A stretch of 64,000 bases of DNA from Acidiferrum sp963771295 (GCA_963771295.1 CAVYTB010000009.1:420540-484539), one strand, 5' to 3'. Shown: positions 26,934-36,379, counted from the first letter of the stretch. Made by a program: numbers and translations. Notes: a model not told the origin generated them from the sequence alone.

Positions 26934-29900
26934 CAGTCGTGGCCTCCTTCGAGCGCGGCGGGATGCTCGACAACGACGTGAGGCTTCTTCTTGGCGATGC
27001 GCTCAACCACCACAAACAGGACGGGCACCAAGAAAACTCCCAGAACGGTTGCTGCACCCATACCGGTGATTACTGAACTTCCCAGCACCTTCCGACCAAT
27101 AGCGCCTGCTCCCTTCGCCGTCCACAGAGGAACGCATCCCAAGATAAACGCGAACGACGTCATCAGGATTGGCCGCAACCGCAATCGGGCACCCTCGAGT
27201 GTGGCTTCCACTAGCTCTTTTCCTTTGGAGTGCTCCAAGATTGCGAACTCGACAATCAGGATCGCGTTCTTGGCAGTCAGTCCGATCAGCATGACCAGGC
27301 CAATCTGTGCAAACACGTTGTTATCGAATTTGCGTAGAAGCAGCCCCCCGTAGGCGCCAAGAACCGCTACTGGCACGGAGAGAAGCACGCTGAAAGGAAG
27401 TGACCAGCTCTCATACAGTGCCGCCAGAATCAGAAACACAAACAAGAAGGACATCCCAAAAACCATCGCTTGCCCACCTTCGGCCTTTTTTTCTTGGAAC
27501 GACATGTCACTCCACGCGTAACCGAAACCTGCGGGCAAAACTTCCTTGGATACTTGCTCCATAGCCGCCATGGCCTGTCCGGAACTGACACCGGGAGCAG
27601 GCGTACCGTTGATCTGGATGCTTCGGAACAAATTAAAACGGTTGGTGTACTCTGGCCCCGAAACCCGCTTGATAGTCACAAGCGAGGCCAACGGCGTCAT
27701 ATCACCCTTGGAGTTGCGAACGTAGAAGTTGCTAATCTGATCGGCGCTGTTTCGGAACTGCGGTTCCGCCTGCAGGTACACCTTCCACTGCCGTCCGAAG
27801 CGATTGAACTGATTGACGTACGCGCCCCCGAGAAACGCCTGCAATGTCTGGAACACCTCGCCGAACTGAAGTCCTTGCTTCAGAATGCGATCTTGATCGA
27901 CATCCACAAAAAGCTGCGGTACGGACGGACGGAAGGTCGTGACCAATGACGCAATTTCTGGACGTTTACGAGCGGCTTGCGTCAATTTTTCCAGGGTGTC
28001 CCATAGCTGTTGAAGGCTTCCGCCGCTGCGATCCTGCAACATAAACGTGAACCCGCCCGCGGTGCCCAGGCCGGGAATCGCAGGAGGGCCGAAGGCAAAA
28101 GCCATGCTCTCCGGGATTTCCTTGCTCAATCGCTGGTTCAGGCTGCGCATCAAGCCAGTAGCAGAAAGCTCATCGGTTTTGCGCTCTTCCCACGGCTCAA
28201 GTTGCAGGAAGTAAAACCCTGTGTAGGAGGCCGAGGTGTTTGAAAGCAGGCTGAAGCCGGAGATCCCGCTGAAACTCTGAACACCGTGCGTGTGCGCCAG
28301 CATTTCGTCGATCTTGCGCATCACAGCATCGGTCCGCTGCAGTGAGGCCGCATCAGGCAGTTGTATCTGCAGGAATGCATAGCCCTGATCTTCTTCCGGT
28401 ATAAAACTCGTGGGCAGGCGCCGGCCCATTCCCACAGCGATCACGGAGATGCCGACGAGCAACAGCATCGAAAGCGCCCACCGGCGAATAAGAACATGGC
28501 TCCAGCTCACATAACCGCCGGTCATCTTTTCAAACCCGCGATTGAACAGGTCGAAAAATTTTCCGAGTGGACCTTTGGACTTTTTGCGGGGACGAAGCAG
28601 CATCGCAGACAGCGCAGGGGAGAGCGTCAGAGCATTGAAGGCAGAAATAAGCACAGAGATGGCAATAGTAATTGCGAATTGCTGGTTCAGCAGGCCCTTG
28701 ATGCCTCCCAGCGCCGCCATAGGCACGAACACCGCAGAGAGCACTAACGCAATGCCAACTACCGGACCGGACACTTCTTCCATGGCCTTATGAGTTGCGT
28801 CCTTCGGAGACAGGCCGTGTTCAATGTGGTGCTCGACGGCTTCAACAACAACAATCGCGTCGTCCACCACAAGGCCGATGGCGAGGATCAGCCCGAACAG
28901 CGACAGGGTGTTAATCGAAAAACCGAGAATGGGAAATACGGCGAACGTGCCAATCAGTGAGACTGGTACAGCCAGCAGCGGAATCAGAGTTGCGCGCCAA
29001 TTCTGGAGGAACAGAAACACCACGATAATGACGAGGACTAGCGCCTCCAAGAGGGTGCTGATGATCTCTTTCATCCCCTCTGTAATTGGAAGAGTCGTGT
29101 CCATGGCGACGACATACTCGAGGCCACTCGGAAAATTAGACTTCAACTCCTCCATCTGCTCCTTGACTTGTTTCGCTACGGCCAACGCGTTCGAACCCGG
29201 GGCCTGATAAACCGCAATGATGACCGCTGGCTTCCCGTTGTAGCGTCCAATCTGCTGATACACCAAGGATCCCAGCTCGATCCGTGACACGTCCTTGAGC
29301 CTGACCGTCGAACCGTCGGGGTTCTGACGAACGATGATGTTGCCAAAATCCTCAGGATTCACCAGACGGCCGGGCGCGCGAACAGCGTAAGTGAACTGCT
29401 GGCCTTTGGGCGCGGGTTCAGCTCCAATCTGGCCGGCCGGATTCACTGCGCTTTGTTGCTGCACGGCATTGGTCAAATCCGTGACGGTCAGGCCGAGTTT
29501 TGTCAGCTGATCCGGTTTTACCCAGATGCGCATGGCATAGTCGGCGGCACCAAAGTTCGTGACTTGTCCCACTCCCGGAACGCGCAGAAGCGCGTCGTTG
29601 ATATTAATAGTCGCGTAATTACCCAGAAATTGACCGTTATACGTGCCTTCGGGCGAATACACCGAAAGCACCAGCAGCGGAAGGCCCATCAGTTTTTTAA
29701 CGGTCACACCATATTGGTTAACCGAAGTGGGGAGATTGGGGCTGGCCTGCGATACGCGGTTCTGCGTATTCACCTGGTCGATATCCACGTTGGTGCCGAC
29801 ATCGTAGGTCACCTTGAGCGTCATGGTGCCGTCATTGGCATTCGTGGACATCATGTACAGCATGTTGTCCACACCGTTCATTTGCTGTTCCAACGGCGTG

Positions 29901-30085
29901 GCGACGGACTGTTCAATCGTCAGCGCATCCGCGCCCGTATACGTGGCCGAAACGTTTATTTGTGGTGGGACGATATCGGGCAGCTGAGCGACTGGCAACT
30001 TCATCATCGCCACGAGCCCCGCAATCACCGTGACGATCGAGATGACGATCGCGACGATCGGCCGACCAATGAAGAATTTTGACAT
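26933..30085 (-). CDS. RND efflux permease, HAE1 (AcrB-like)
   Basis: 1050 residues from the chosen ATG at 30085 (start MSKFFIGRPIVAIVIS, the normal HAE1 N-terminus). The open frame runs to 30223, which would overlap the adaptor gene heavily. Twelve TMs in two halves with the large periplasmic loops. TM4 carries the proton-relay Asp pair in GLVVDDAIVVVEAVEH, and TM10 carries LVMLIGLTAKNAILIVEFA (Lys). Drives proton-coupled export of hydrophobic drugs or solvents; substrate unknown. It begins 2 bases after the adaptor stop codon. Confidence 0.95.
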   Translation of the reverse strand: MSKFFIGRPIVAIVISIVTVIAGLVAMMKLPVAQLPDIVPPQINVSATYTGADALTIEQSVATPLEQQMNGVDNMLYMMSTNANDGTMTLKVTYDVGTNVDIDQVNTQNRVSQASPNLPTSVNQYGVTVKKLMGLPLLVLSVYSPEGTYNGQFLGNYATININDALLRVPGVGQVTNFGAADYAMRIWVKPDQLTKLGLTVTDLTNAVQQQSAVNPAGQIGAEPAPKGQQFTYAVRAPGRLVNPEDFGNIIVRQNPDGSTVRLKDVSRIELGSLVYQQIGRYNGKPAVIIAVYQAPGSNALAVAKQVKEQMEELKSNFPSGLEYVVAMDTTLPITEGMKEIISTLLEALVLVIIVVFLFLQNWRATLIPLLAVPVSLIGTFAVFPILGFSINTLSLFGLILAIGLVVDDAIVVVEAVEHHIEHGLSPKDATHKAMEEVSGPVVGIALVLSAVFVPMAALGGIKGLLNQQFAITIAISVLISAFNALTLSPALSAMLLRPRKKSKGPLGKFFDLFNRGFEKMTGGYVSWSHVLIRRWALSMLLLVGISVIAVGMGRRLPTSFIPEEDQGYAFLQIQLPDAASLQRTDAVMRKIDEMLAHTHGVQSFSGISGFSLLSNTSASYTGFYFLQLEPWEERKTDELSATGLMRSLNQRLSKEIPESMAFAFGPPAIPGLGTAGGFTFMLQDRSGGSLQQLWDTLEKLTQAARKRPEIASLVTTFRPSVPQLFVDVDQDRILKQGLQFGEVFQTLQAFLGGAYVNQFNRFGRQWKVYLQAEPQFRNSADQISNFYVRNSKGDMTPLASLVTIKRVSGPEYTNRFNLFRSIQINGTPAPGVSSGQAMAAMEQVSKEVLPAGFGYAWSDMSFQEKKAEGGQAMVFGMSFLFVFLILAALYESWSLPFSVLLSVPVAVLGAYGGLLLRKFDNNVFAQIGLVMLIGLTAKNAILIVEFAILEHSKGKELVEATLEGARLRLRPILMTSFAFILGCVPLWTAKGAGAIGRKVLGSSVITGMGAATVLGVFLVPVLFVVVERIAKKKPHVVVEHPAALEGGHD

Positions 30086-30087
30086 GG

Positions 30088-31320
30088 TTACTTCGCACCG
30101 TTCATGGCGTTGGCCTGAGTGTCTTTGAACGGCGTCGGTGCAACCGTCATTCCAGTCTTCACGCGTTGCAATCCGTCGACGATTACGTTTTCTCCGGGCT
30201 GGAGTCCCGATTCCACCACCCACATGTCACCGAACTGCGGGCCGAGTTTCACGGTCTTGATTGTGACCTTGTTGTCTGAGCCCACAACTCCAACCTGATA
30301 GACGCCTTGCAGTTCAGAAACGGACTGCTGCGGAATCAGAAATGCAGCCTTGCGCAACTCCGTCACCGCGCGAATGCGTGCGTACTGGCCAGGACGCAGC
30401 ACGTTGCCTGGGTTTGGAAACTCTCCGCGTACTTGAATGGTCCCCGTTCTTGAGTCCACTTCGCGGTTGACGAACCGCACGCTCCCCCGTTGAGGATAAA
30501 TCGTCCCGTCTCCCAGAATTAGTTCCAGATTCGGCTGTTTGGATTGATTGGGCTTGTTCCGCTGAAACCGCATGTAATCCTGTTCGGCGATGTTGATGTC
30601 AACGTAGATTGGGTTGACGGTCGAGACGGTGGTCATGACCGTCGTTGGGGTAATCAGATCTCCGATTCCGATCTTGGCCACACCCGCGATACCAGAAATC
30701 GGCGAAGTCACAGTCGTCCAGCCAAGGTTCAACTTAGCGTTGTCCAGCGCAGCTTGATCCGCGTCCACCGTAGCGGACGCAGCCCTTTCCGAACTCGTGG
30801 CCTTGTCCAGTTCTGCTTGGCTCACGGCCTTTTGCGCCACCAGAGGGGTAAAACGCCGCACATCGATTTGAGCCTGGCTCAACGCAGCCCGAGCGCGCTC
30901 CAAGTTTCCCGTAGCCTGCTCCACCGCAGCTTGCGCCTGTCTCTTATCCAATTGGAACATCGGCTGTCCCTTCTCCACGTAGGACCCTTCGGTGTAGAGA
31001 CGGGTAAGCAGAAATCCTTCCACCTTGGGACGAATCTCCGCGTCCACGTTGCCAACCATCGTCCCCACCCATTCCTGATGGATGGGCACATCCTTTTGGA
31101 CGACCGGCGTGACCGTGACGCCGAGCGGCGGAGGAGCTGGCTTTTCTTCTTTAGATGAACATCCGACGATCGTGGCAAGCAAGAGCAAGGAAGCAAGGAG
31201 AGGTCGCGAAATGCGAATAGCGTAGCTGTACGTTTTTTGCCCATGAAAGAAAACTGGAGTTTCTTCGATCGCTTGTTGGCGCAGCCCCAGAGGGATCTTG
31301 CACTTACATTCTGAAGTCAT
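30088..31320 (-). CDS. RND adaptor, membrane-fusion lipoprotein
   Basis: 410 residues. A cytoplasmic N-terminal stretch precedes a lipobox (LLATIVGCSSKEE, Cys about 54). The lipoyl half-domains and hairpin (RRFTPLVAQKAVSQAELDKA) and the beta-barrel part (PIYVDINIAEQDYMRF, GEFPNPGNVLRPGQYARIRA) are all present. ATG at 31320 follows GGAGG with 7-base spacing. An ATG nearer the signal sequence is not available in frame, so the long N-terminus is real or the start is mis-set. First gene of the six-gene operon behind operator copy 4. Confidence 0.93.
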   Translation of the reverse strand: MTSECKCKIPLGLRQQAIEETPVFFHGQKTYSYAIRISRPLLASLLLLATIVGCSSKEEKPAPPPLGVTVTPVVQKDVPIHQEWVGTMVGNVDAEIRPKVEGFLLTRLYTEGSYVEKGQPMFQLDKRQAQAAVEQATGNLERARAALSQAQIDVRRFTPLVAQKAVSQAELDKATSSERAASATVDADQAALDNAKLNLGWTTVTSPISGIAGVAKIGIGDLITPTTVMTTVSTVNPIYVDINIAEQDYMRFQRNKPNQSKQPNLELILGDGTIYPQRGSVRFVNREVDSRTGTIQVRGEFPNPGNVLRPGQYARIRAVTELRKAAFLIPQQSVSELQGVYQVGVVGSDNKVTIKTVKLGPQFGDMWVVESGLQPGENVIVDGLQRVKTGMTVAPTPFKDTQANAMNGAK

Positions 31321-31467
31321 TCGTTGGCCTCCGGACTATAACAGCCGTCAACGACCAGTCGCGCCAAAACAATATTTCGTGGAATGGTCTCCAGGTTCGA
31401 GAACCGGCGATTTCCGGCGCAGGTATCCCCACAAATACACTCTGTCTAACCGAGAGGATTGCAACAA

Positions 31468-31483
31468 CTAGGGAAAACCCTAG
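31468..31483 (-). promoter_or_regulatory. Palindromic operator, copy 4
   Basis: CTAGGG-AAAA-CCCTAG. On the minus strand it is followed directly by TTGTTGC, the same flank as copy 2. The -10 is not clear (CAGAGT at 17). 148 bases before the RND adaptor start. Confidence 0.85.
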
Positions 31484-31530
31484 CTCTTTCAGAGCGGCGC
31501 CGAAAATCTGTCATTGTGGAGCGAAGACAC

Positions 31531-32091
31531 TCAGTTGGCGCGGACAATGTCGGTCAGGGTTGCCGTGTCTGGACTCTGCGTAGCCACGTCGAGGAAGCCA
31601 TCTTTTGTGACGCTTAGTTTTGCCGCCGGGCAAACCTCCCCGCTTTGTGCTTTTCCCATGGCGTCAAATTGGATGCGTAGGATGGTAAGAGGATAATCCT
31701 CAGCGTGAATGTTTTGCGTCTTCTCATATTCAGAGAGGACGTGCTCGGTGATAAGGATGAGTCGTTTGCCGTTCGGAACATCGAGAATAACGGCAGCGAG
31801 GATCTTGCGGCCAGATTGACCGGCAATGTTGATGTAACCCTTCGACATAGTACGAAGGAGAGCCACACCTTTGTCTGAGCCCTCCTTGGAGAAGGCGTCC
31901 TTGAGTTCAGCTCTCTCCGCCTCGCTGGTGTAGGAAACAATCTGGATGCGAATTTTCGTACTGCCTCCCGACAGGGCGACAGAGGGAATGGCTGTGGCCG
32001 TGTAGATGGCTCCCTGCTGAGCAATTGTGGGGAAAGCAAATAACGCGGAAGCGACAGCCACGACAGACAAAGCACGCATCAAACAACGCAT
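31531..32091 (-). CDS. Secreted protein of unknown function
   Basis: 186 residues from ATG 32091 (GGAGGTTCGAG upstream; the longer frame adds only MGRRFE). Signal peptide ALSVVAVASALFAFPTIA. The mature part is beta/alpha mixed with a distinctive FSKEGSDKGVALLRTMSKGY and ILAAVILDVPNGKRLILITE. No family recognised. It follows the DUF2950 gene by 43 bases on the same strand and so looks like the last gene of the DUF3300-DUF2950 operon. Confidence 0.72.
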   Translation of the reverse strand: MRCLMRALSVVAVASALFAFPTIAQQGAIYTATAIPSVALSGGSTKIRIQIVSYTSEAERAELKDAFSKEGSDKGVALLRTMSKGYINIAGQSGRKILAAVILDVPNGKRLILITEHVLSEYEKTQNIHAEDYPLTILRIQFDAMGKAQSGEVCPAAKLSVTKDGFLDVATQSPDTATLTDIVRAN

Positions 32092-32134
32092 CTCGAACCT
32101 CCGACCCAATCGGTTAAGAAACTAAACTACCCAT

Positions 32135-33160
32135 TCAGTTTTTGGCTTGTTCCAGCTGGTCATCCGATGCGCCATCCGGCCAGCTATCATTCGTGGGTTT
32201 CCACGTTTTATCTGGGTCATACAGTTCCATTTCCTGGAAGATCTTTAGAGTGTCTGGGCCCAAGTCTTTTTGGTACACAATTCCTTCATAACTGACGATG
32301 AACGTTTTGACGCCGGTGACACGGTAGTCGGCCGGCGCAGCCGCGAGCGCAAAGCCGCCAATCATGGCACCCTCAACGACAAAATCCATCTTTCCCAGGG
32401 GAGCCGCGGGGCCTTGCCCTTTGAGGATTTTGAAGAAATACCCGTGATAAGGCTTTGCTTTATCCGAATAACCTTGCTGCAATGCATCTGCGATGCCCTC
32501 AGAGATCGGTCCGCCCAGGCTTCCATCTGGGTTCCGCCATACAAGTCCGTCGTGTTTTCCAGGCGTGCTAATAACTCGCTGAGCGTATTGATTCACTTCG
32601 GAATTATCGTGTTTTTCTAGTGCGTATTCGTGCTGCGCATACACGTAGTTTCGGCAAATCTGAAGAGCATCCAATTCGTTTGCGCCGATGCGCCGGTAGA
32701 GTATCTCTTGTCGACCAGCTTTGGTATCGAAGAGCCATGTCCCATTTCGTTTCACAATCGGGATCGGCATCGGCCAGTCCCTGTCTCCTACAACAAGAAT
32801 GGCCCGATCCGGCTTTTTCGGGTCGATGGCTATTGAAGTTTTCCGCTGCGCTTCCTCGGCAAATGCGATCGCGATGTTCTTGTCTCGAACGGTATCTTCC
32901 GAGGCGACTAGATCTTCGCCACCCGGCCCAAGGATCTTCGTCAGCGCAGCAACGTCAAAGGTTCCTGCTGCTTTAATGAGTGCGTCCGCGGCCTCTTTCG
33001 GAGTACTAAAGGTTTCTTGGTTTTGCGCCGGAGATTCGGGCGGTTTCGCCTGCGAGAATAAAGGAGAGGAGGTGAGCAGCGTCAAGGCGCAACAGAGGCC
33101 AACGATCGACAAACTCACGAAAGCCTTTCGCGCTAGCACATTCGTTTTTCTTGAGTTCAT
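32135..33160 (-). CDS. DUF2950 secreted protein
   Basis: 341 residues. Signal peptide VSLSIVGLCCALTLLTSSPL. DUF2950 features: QETFSTPKEAADALIKAA, LVVGDRDWPMPIPIVKRNG, WLFDTKAGRQEILYRRIGANE and the Cys in ALQICRNYVYAQHEYA. Function unknown; the family commonly follows DUF3300 genes, as here. The ATG at 33160 has GAGGA 8 bases upstream; an ATG at 33178 is possible. Longer frames run into the DUF3300 gene and are artefacts. Confidence 0.85.
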   Translation of the reverse strand: MNSRKTNVLARKAFVSLSIVGLCCALTLLTSSPLFSQAKPPESPAQNQETFSTPKEAADALIKAAGTFDVAALTKILGPGGEDLVASEDTVRDKNIAIAFAEEAQRKTSIAIDPKKPDRAILVVGDRDWPMPIPIVKRNGTWLFDTKAGRQEILYRRIGANELDALQICRNYVYAQHEYALEKHDNSEVNQYAQRVISTPGKHDGLVWRNPDGSLGGPISEGIADALQQGYSDKAKPYHGYFFKILKGQGPAAPLGKMDFVVEGAMIGGFALAAAPADYRVTGVKTFIVSYEGIVYQKDLGPDTLKIFQEMELYDPDKTWKPTNDSWPDGASDDQLEQAKN

Positions 33161-33185
33161 TTTGGTTTCCTCGTTCATCACTTGT

Positions 33186-34535
33186 CTACCTCCGCCGCCC
33201 GCCGCCACCGCCGCGCGATCCCATACTCGACGAGCCCCGCGAACTGCTGGCTCGCGCTGCGCTGCCGCTTCTGCTACTGGAACCACCACCAAGCGCGGTG
33301 CTTCTGTTACTTGCGCCGGAAGATCCGCCGCGATTGCCACTACGATCTCCACCGCCCGCCGACGATCCACGATTGCCGCCGGAGCTACGGTCGCTCGCAC
33401 GCGGTTGTTGTCCGCCCACTTGATTCTGATTCCCGCGCCCCCCGGATTGACCCCTGTTCGCCGTATTCGCTTGATTCTGACGCGCATTGGCCTGCCGATC
33501 GGATGCTGACGCCCCGCGGGTTGTTCCACCATATTTGTTTGCCGTCGAGCGATCCGAGTAGGGAGTTCCACCACGGTGCTGAGAGTTGTGTTGCCAATTG
33601 TTGCCGCCCGCTCCGCCAGTGCGATTTCCGTTCGGATTGACGCGGTTGCCGCCGTTTATGTTGTTACGGTTTCCGCCGTTGATATTGGAGTTGCGGTTGA
33701 AATTATTGTTGTTGTTGATGGTGACGTTGTTGTTGCCGCCCCAGCCGCAGCCATACCCCCAACCACCTCCCCATGCCGCTCCCATGGCCAGTCCCACTCC
33801 GAAGGAAATTGCTACGCCAGCAGCATAGTAGCCAACAGGCGGATAAGCGATGGGTGGATACGGATAGACAGGAGCGCCATATACGACGACAGGGTTGTAG
33901 CTCGGTACATAAACAACTTCCGGATTGGATTGTTCGATGACAATCACTTGCTTGGATTCCACCACCTTGGTTTCTACCTTTTGCTGCTCGGTCGTCTTCA
34001 AGTTGCCGGCGTCCGTGGCCTTTTTCCTCATACGCTGCACGGCTTCCATCACGTCGTTCTGCTGCGCCAGAAACGCATTGCCAAGATCGGTAGTCCACTG
34101 AATGTCATCCGAAAGGCGTTTCACTACCTCGGGGAGCGCGGCCAACCCCTGAATGCTGGGGTCCCAGGGTTGCTTTGAGACCGCATCCACCAGGGCCTTG
34201 TCTTTCAAATCCTTATGCTTTGCTAGCCACTGCTGAAGCTGCATCAGTTCCAATGGGTAGGTCGATGCAGCCAGAACCTGCGCAAGCATTGGGTCTGGGT
34301 AAAGAGCGATAGGTGCTACCAGCGAGTCAAGTTGGTCGGGGGGTATTTTGACGGCAGCTTCTTCCTGCTCCGGCGGGGCGCTGGCGCTCCCTTTCGGGAC
34401 CGGGCTGTCAGGCTTCTGTTGCGTTTGAGCAGCAACAGGCTGGCCCATTTGCACAAGCAGCAGGGAGCACAGTGCCGCGAGAGCGTTTTGGCCGATTTTC
34501 TTGAGAAGCTTCGATCGTGGAGTTTTCTTTTTCAT
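33186..34535 (-). CDS. DUF3300 protein with long low-complexity tail
   Basis: 449 residues from ATG 34535. Signal peptide (ALAALCSLLLVQMGQPVAAQ), then the DUF3300 core LDSLVAPIALYPDPMLAQVL with WLAKHKDLKDKALVDAV and VVYVPSYNPVVVYG, then a Gly/Trp-rich stretch, and a C-terminal half (from about residue 290) almost wholly Asn, Gly, Arg, Ser and Gln repeats ending in RGGGGGRRR. The tail is probably disordered, could bind nucleic acid or polyanions, and is long for the family. First gene of the DUF3300-DUF2950 operon, 25 bases before the next start. Confidence 0.85.
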   Translation of the reverse strand: MKKKTPRSKLLKKIGQNALAALCSLLLVQMGQPVAAQTQQKPDSPVPKGSASAPPEQEEAAVKIPPDQLDSLVAPIALYPDPMLAQVLAASTYPLELMQLQQWLAKHKDLKDKALVDAVSKQPWDPSIQGLAALPEVVKRLSDDIQWTTDLGNAFLAQQNDVMEAVQRMRKKATDAGNLKTTEQQKVETKVVESKQVIVIEQSNPEVVYVPSYNPVVVYGAPVYPYPPIAYPPVGYYAAGVAISFGVGLAMGAAWGGGWGYGCGWGGNNNVTINNNNNFNRNSNINGGNRNNINGGNRVNPNGNRTGGAGGNNWQHNSQHRGGTPYSDRSTANKYGGTTRGASASDRQANARQNQANTANRGQSGGRGNQNQVGGQQPRASDRSSGGNRGSSAGGGDRSGNRGGSSGASNRSTALGGGSSSRSGSAARASSSRGSSSMGSRGGGGGRRR

Positions 34536-34652
34536 AGTTGAACTTCCCCTCGTGACTTCCTCCGCTGCATTCCACCGGTCAGCCAGCATGTAACCGCGCC
34601 GAGCGCAGATACCCACTACTTATCCTAAGGCTCTCCTCCACTAAACAACAAT

Positions 34653-34685
34653 GAGGAGGAGCCAGCCACGCTGGAACTCCTCCTC
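34653..34685 (-). terminator. Probable intrinsic terminator after LPxTG protein gene
   Basis: GAGGAGGAG (34653-34661) pairs with CTCCTCCTC (34677-34685); inside it CCAGC pairs with GCTGG. On the minus strand the hairpin is followed by ATTGTTGTTT, moderately U-rich. It lies 14 bases after the stop of the substrate gene. Confidence 0.6.
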
Positions 34686-34698
34686 TTTCGGGGCTATT

Positions 34699-35496
34699 CT
34701 AAACGCTGACATTCGCGCGGAGGAACTTTACTCCAAGCCAGGCCATCAGGCAAAGAAGTCCTAGCAAGCCAAACAGAGGCAGTTCGCTCCCAGTCTTCGG
34801 CAGCGTCTTTGTTGCAGCCGCAGCCGCAGGAGCTTCTGCGGTTTCTGCCGCTGGTGTTGGTTCTGCCCTGGCAATTAGGATCGGTACGTCAGCTGGCGGA
34901 GCGGATGGTGGCGCAGGCATGCTTCCAGATACATGCTTCTGTTGAGACACTACGATCTCGGGAACCTCAACGATTTTGGTGGCGGTGACAATCATTCCCT
35001 TTTTCAGGCCCCAGGCATCCACCATCTCGCCATTCACATTAAACTTCTGTCCCTTGGGAATCTTGAATGACTGATTGGTGTTGTTGTCCAGTCTCAGAAT
35101 CACCGAGTTTGGCGGCGTCACATGCCACACTTTCCCGGTGACTGTCTGGACGGTGGTTACGACTTGCGGCGTCGAGGTGGTGATAATGGTGCGCTGCAGT
35201 TTCATGCCCGGTTTCAGGTCATGTATGCCCAATTGCCTGCCGTCTACAGTGACCTTGGCGCTCTCGGGTACATTGGAAATGTGGCGAAAGCTGCCGTCGT
35301 CCATTTTTACGATCAGGTCGTTGCCTTCCACGAGCACTACTTCACCGCGTTCAACTGTAATTTCTTTGCTAGCCGACCCGGCCGTCGTGCTCTGTTGTGT
35401 TTGAACTTGCGCGAGAGAAGGCAGCGCGAAAATGCTGCAGATGGTTCCCACAGCCAACGCGAGCCCGGTTTTCATCCAACTAGTGCCAGACTTCAT
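34699..35496 (-). CDS. Sortase substrate with LPxTG C-terminal anchor
   Basis: 265 residues. ATG at 35496 has GGAGGAATCAA upstream (the longer frame to 35670 overlaps the sortase gene). Signal peptide (TGLALAVGTICSIFALPSLAQ). The body is two beta-rich OB/SH3-like segments (VERGEVVLVEGNDLIVKMDD and WGLKKGMIVTATKIVEVPEI), then a Pro/Ala-rich stretch. The C-terminus has a full sorting signal: LPKTG (232-236), hydrophobic helix LFGLLGLLCLMAWLG, then KFLRANVSV. It lies 52 bases downstream of the sortase gene. A paralogue without this motif is at 55632-56438. Confidence 0.85.
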   Translation of the reverse strand: MKSGTSWMKTGLALAVGTICSIFALPSLAQVQTQQSTTAGSASKEITVERGEVVLVEGNDLIVKMDDGSFRHISNVPESAKVTVDGRQLGIHDLKPGMKLQRTIITTSTPQVVTTVQTVTGKVWHVTPPNSVILRLDNNTNQSFKIPKGQKFNVNGEMVDAWGLKKGMIVTATKIVEVPEIVVSQQKHVSGSMPAPPSAPPADVPILIARAEPTPAAETAEAPAAAAATKTLPKTGSELPLFGLLGLLCLMAWLGVKFLRANVSV

Positions 35497-35548
35497 TTGA
35501 TTCCTCCATAATTTAGTTTCTCGAACCGTTCTCCACTTCCAAACCAAT

Positions 35549-36262
35549 TCATTTTTCTTCTCGGCCTCCTCCCTCCTTAGCCAGAGTGTGTGGTTGATCA
35601 GAAACCGAGAGGTTGTTCGCATTTGTGATCGAGGCGTGAACGATGTAACGCAGAGGAGCGCTGCCGACAAAATAAAAGGGATAGCAGGTTACCAGGGTAA
35701 GTGTGGGTTTGGATCGCGGCGCCAGCACAGCAACGTCTTCTGGCGGAACAATAACAATCTCATCCACTACATAACGCAAATTACCTTTTTCGCTATAGAC
35801 ATCCATCGCGTCGCCAACATGGACGTCCTTCAGCCCGCGAAAAAATCCATCGCGGTGTCCGGCAATACCAACGTTACCTTTCTCATTGAGGGCGCTCGTG
35901 CCATCGATGTGTCCCACCCCGCGATTCAGCGTCAGGTCGTCGGTTCCTTCGAGCACCGGCACTTCCAGATCAACCGAAGGGATTCTTAGAACGCCCAGGG
36001 GAGGCGGGACGCTCGCGACCAAGCTCATGTGGTAGGCTTCGATCCGTTTTACCGACCACAAGTGAAAATCCGGAATTCCGTGATTCTGTCGGGATGTGCC
36101 GGCGGGACTGCCCGCAGTCAAGGAGCCACGCGAACCCCAAAATTCGTGAACGGCGAGATGAGAGTAGAACGAGCTATAGATGCGGCCAACGGCGTACACC
36201 GAGAGCAGCAGCAATCCCAGGGACAGCAGGAGCCGTTCAAAGCCGCTGAGTGCATTCATCAT
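35549..36262 (-). CDS. Sortase family cysteine transpeptidase
   Basis: 237 residues. N-terminal TM (LLLSLGLLLLSVYAVG), then the sortase fold: LRIPSVDLEVPVLEGTDD, the His in AGHRDGFFRGL (about 136), the Cys in LTLVTCYPFYF (about 193) and the Arg in APLRYIV (about 205). All three catalytic residues are present. The shape, with TLVTCYPF and a short C-terminal extension, resembles class D/E or the Gram-negative sortase types rather than class A. Start taken at ATG 36262; a GTG at 36277 is possible. Behind operator copy 5. Confidence 0.88.
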   Translation of the reverse strand: MMNALSGFERLLLSLGLLLLSVYAVGRIYSSFYSHLAVHEFWGSRGSLTAGSPAGTSRQNHGIPDFHLWSVKRIEAYHMSLVASVPPPLGVLRIPSVDLEVPVLEGTDDLTLNRGVGHIDGTSALNEKGNVGIAGHRDGFFRGLKDVHVGDAMDVYSEKGNLRYVVDEIVIVPPEDVAVLAPRSKPTLTLVTCYPFYFVGSAPLRYIVHASITNANNLSVSDQPHTLAKEGGGREEK

Positions 36263-36379
36263 GTTGCCCTGCACCATTCCTCAAGCCTTCCGCAAGGATC
36301 GCTAGCGCATTCCCAGTGTCTTCTCGGACTGAACTCGCTTCTGCATACCCTTTTAGGCTTTTCCCGGTCGCACCTACAA

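Noticed and set aside
29453..30082. Plus-strand frame of 209 codons opposite the RND permease
   Set aside because: Antisense of conserved permease sequence.
32721..33509. Plus-strand frame of 262 codons over the DUF2950/DUF3300 junction
   Set aside because: Spans two good minus-strand genes and arises from the low-complexity tail.
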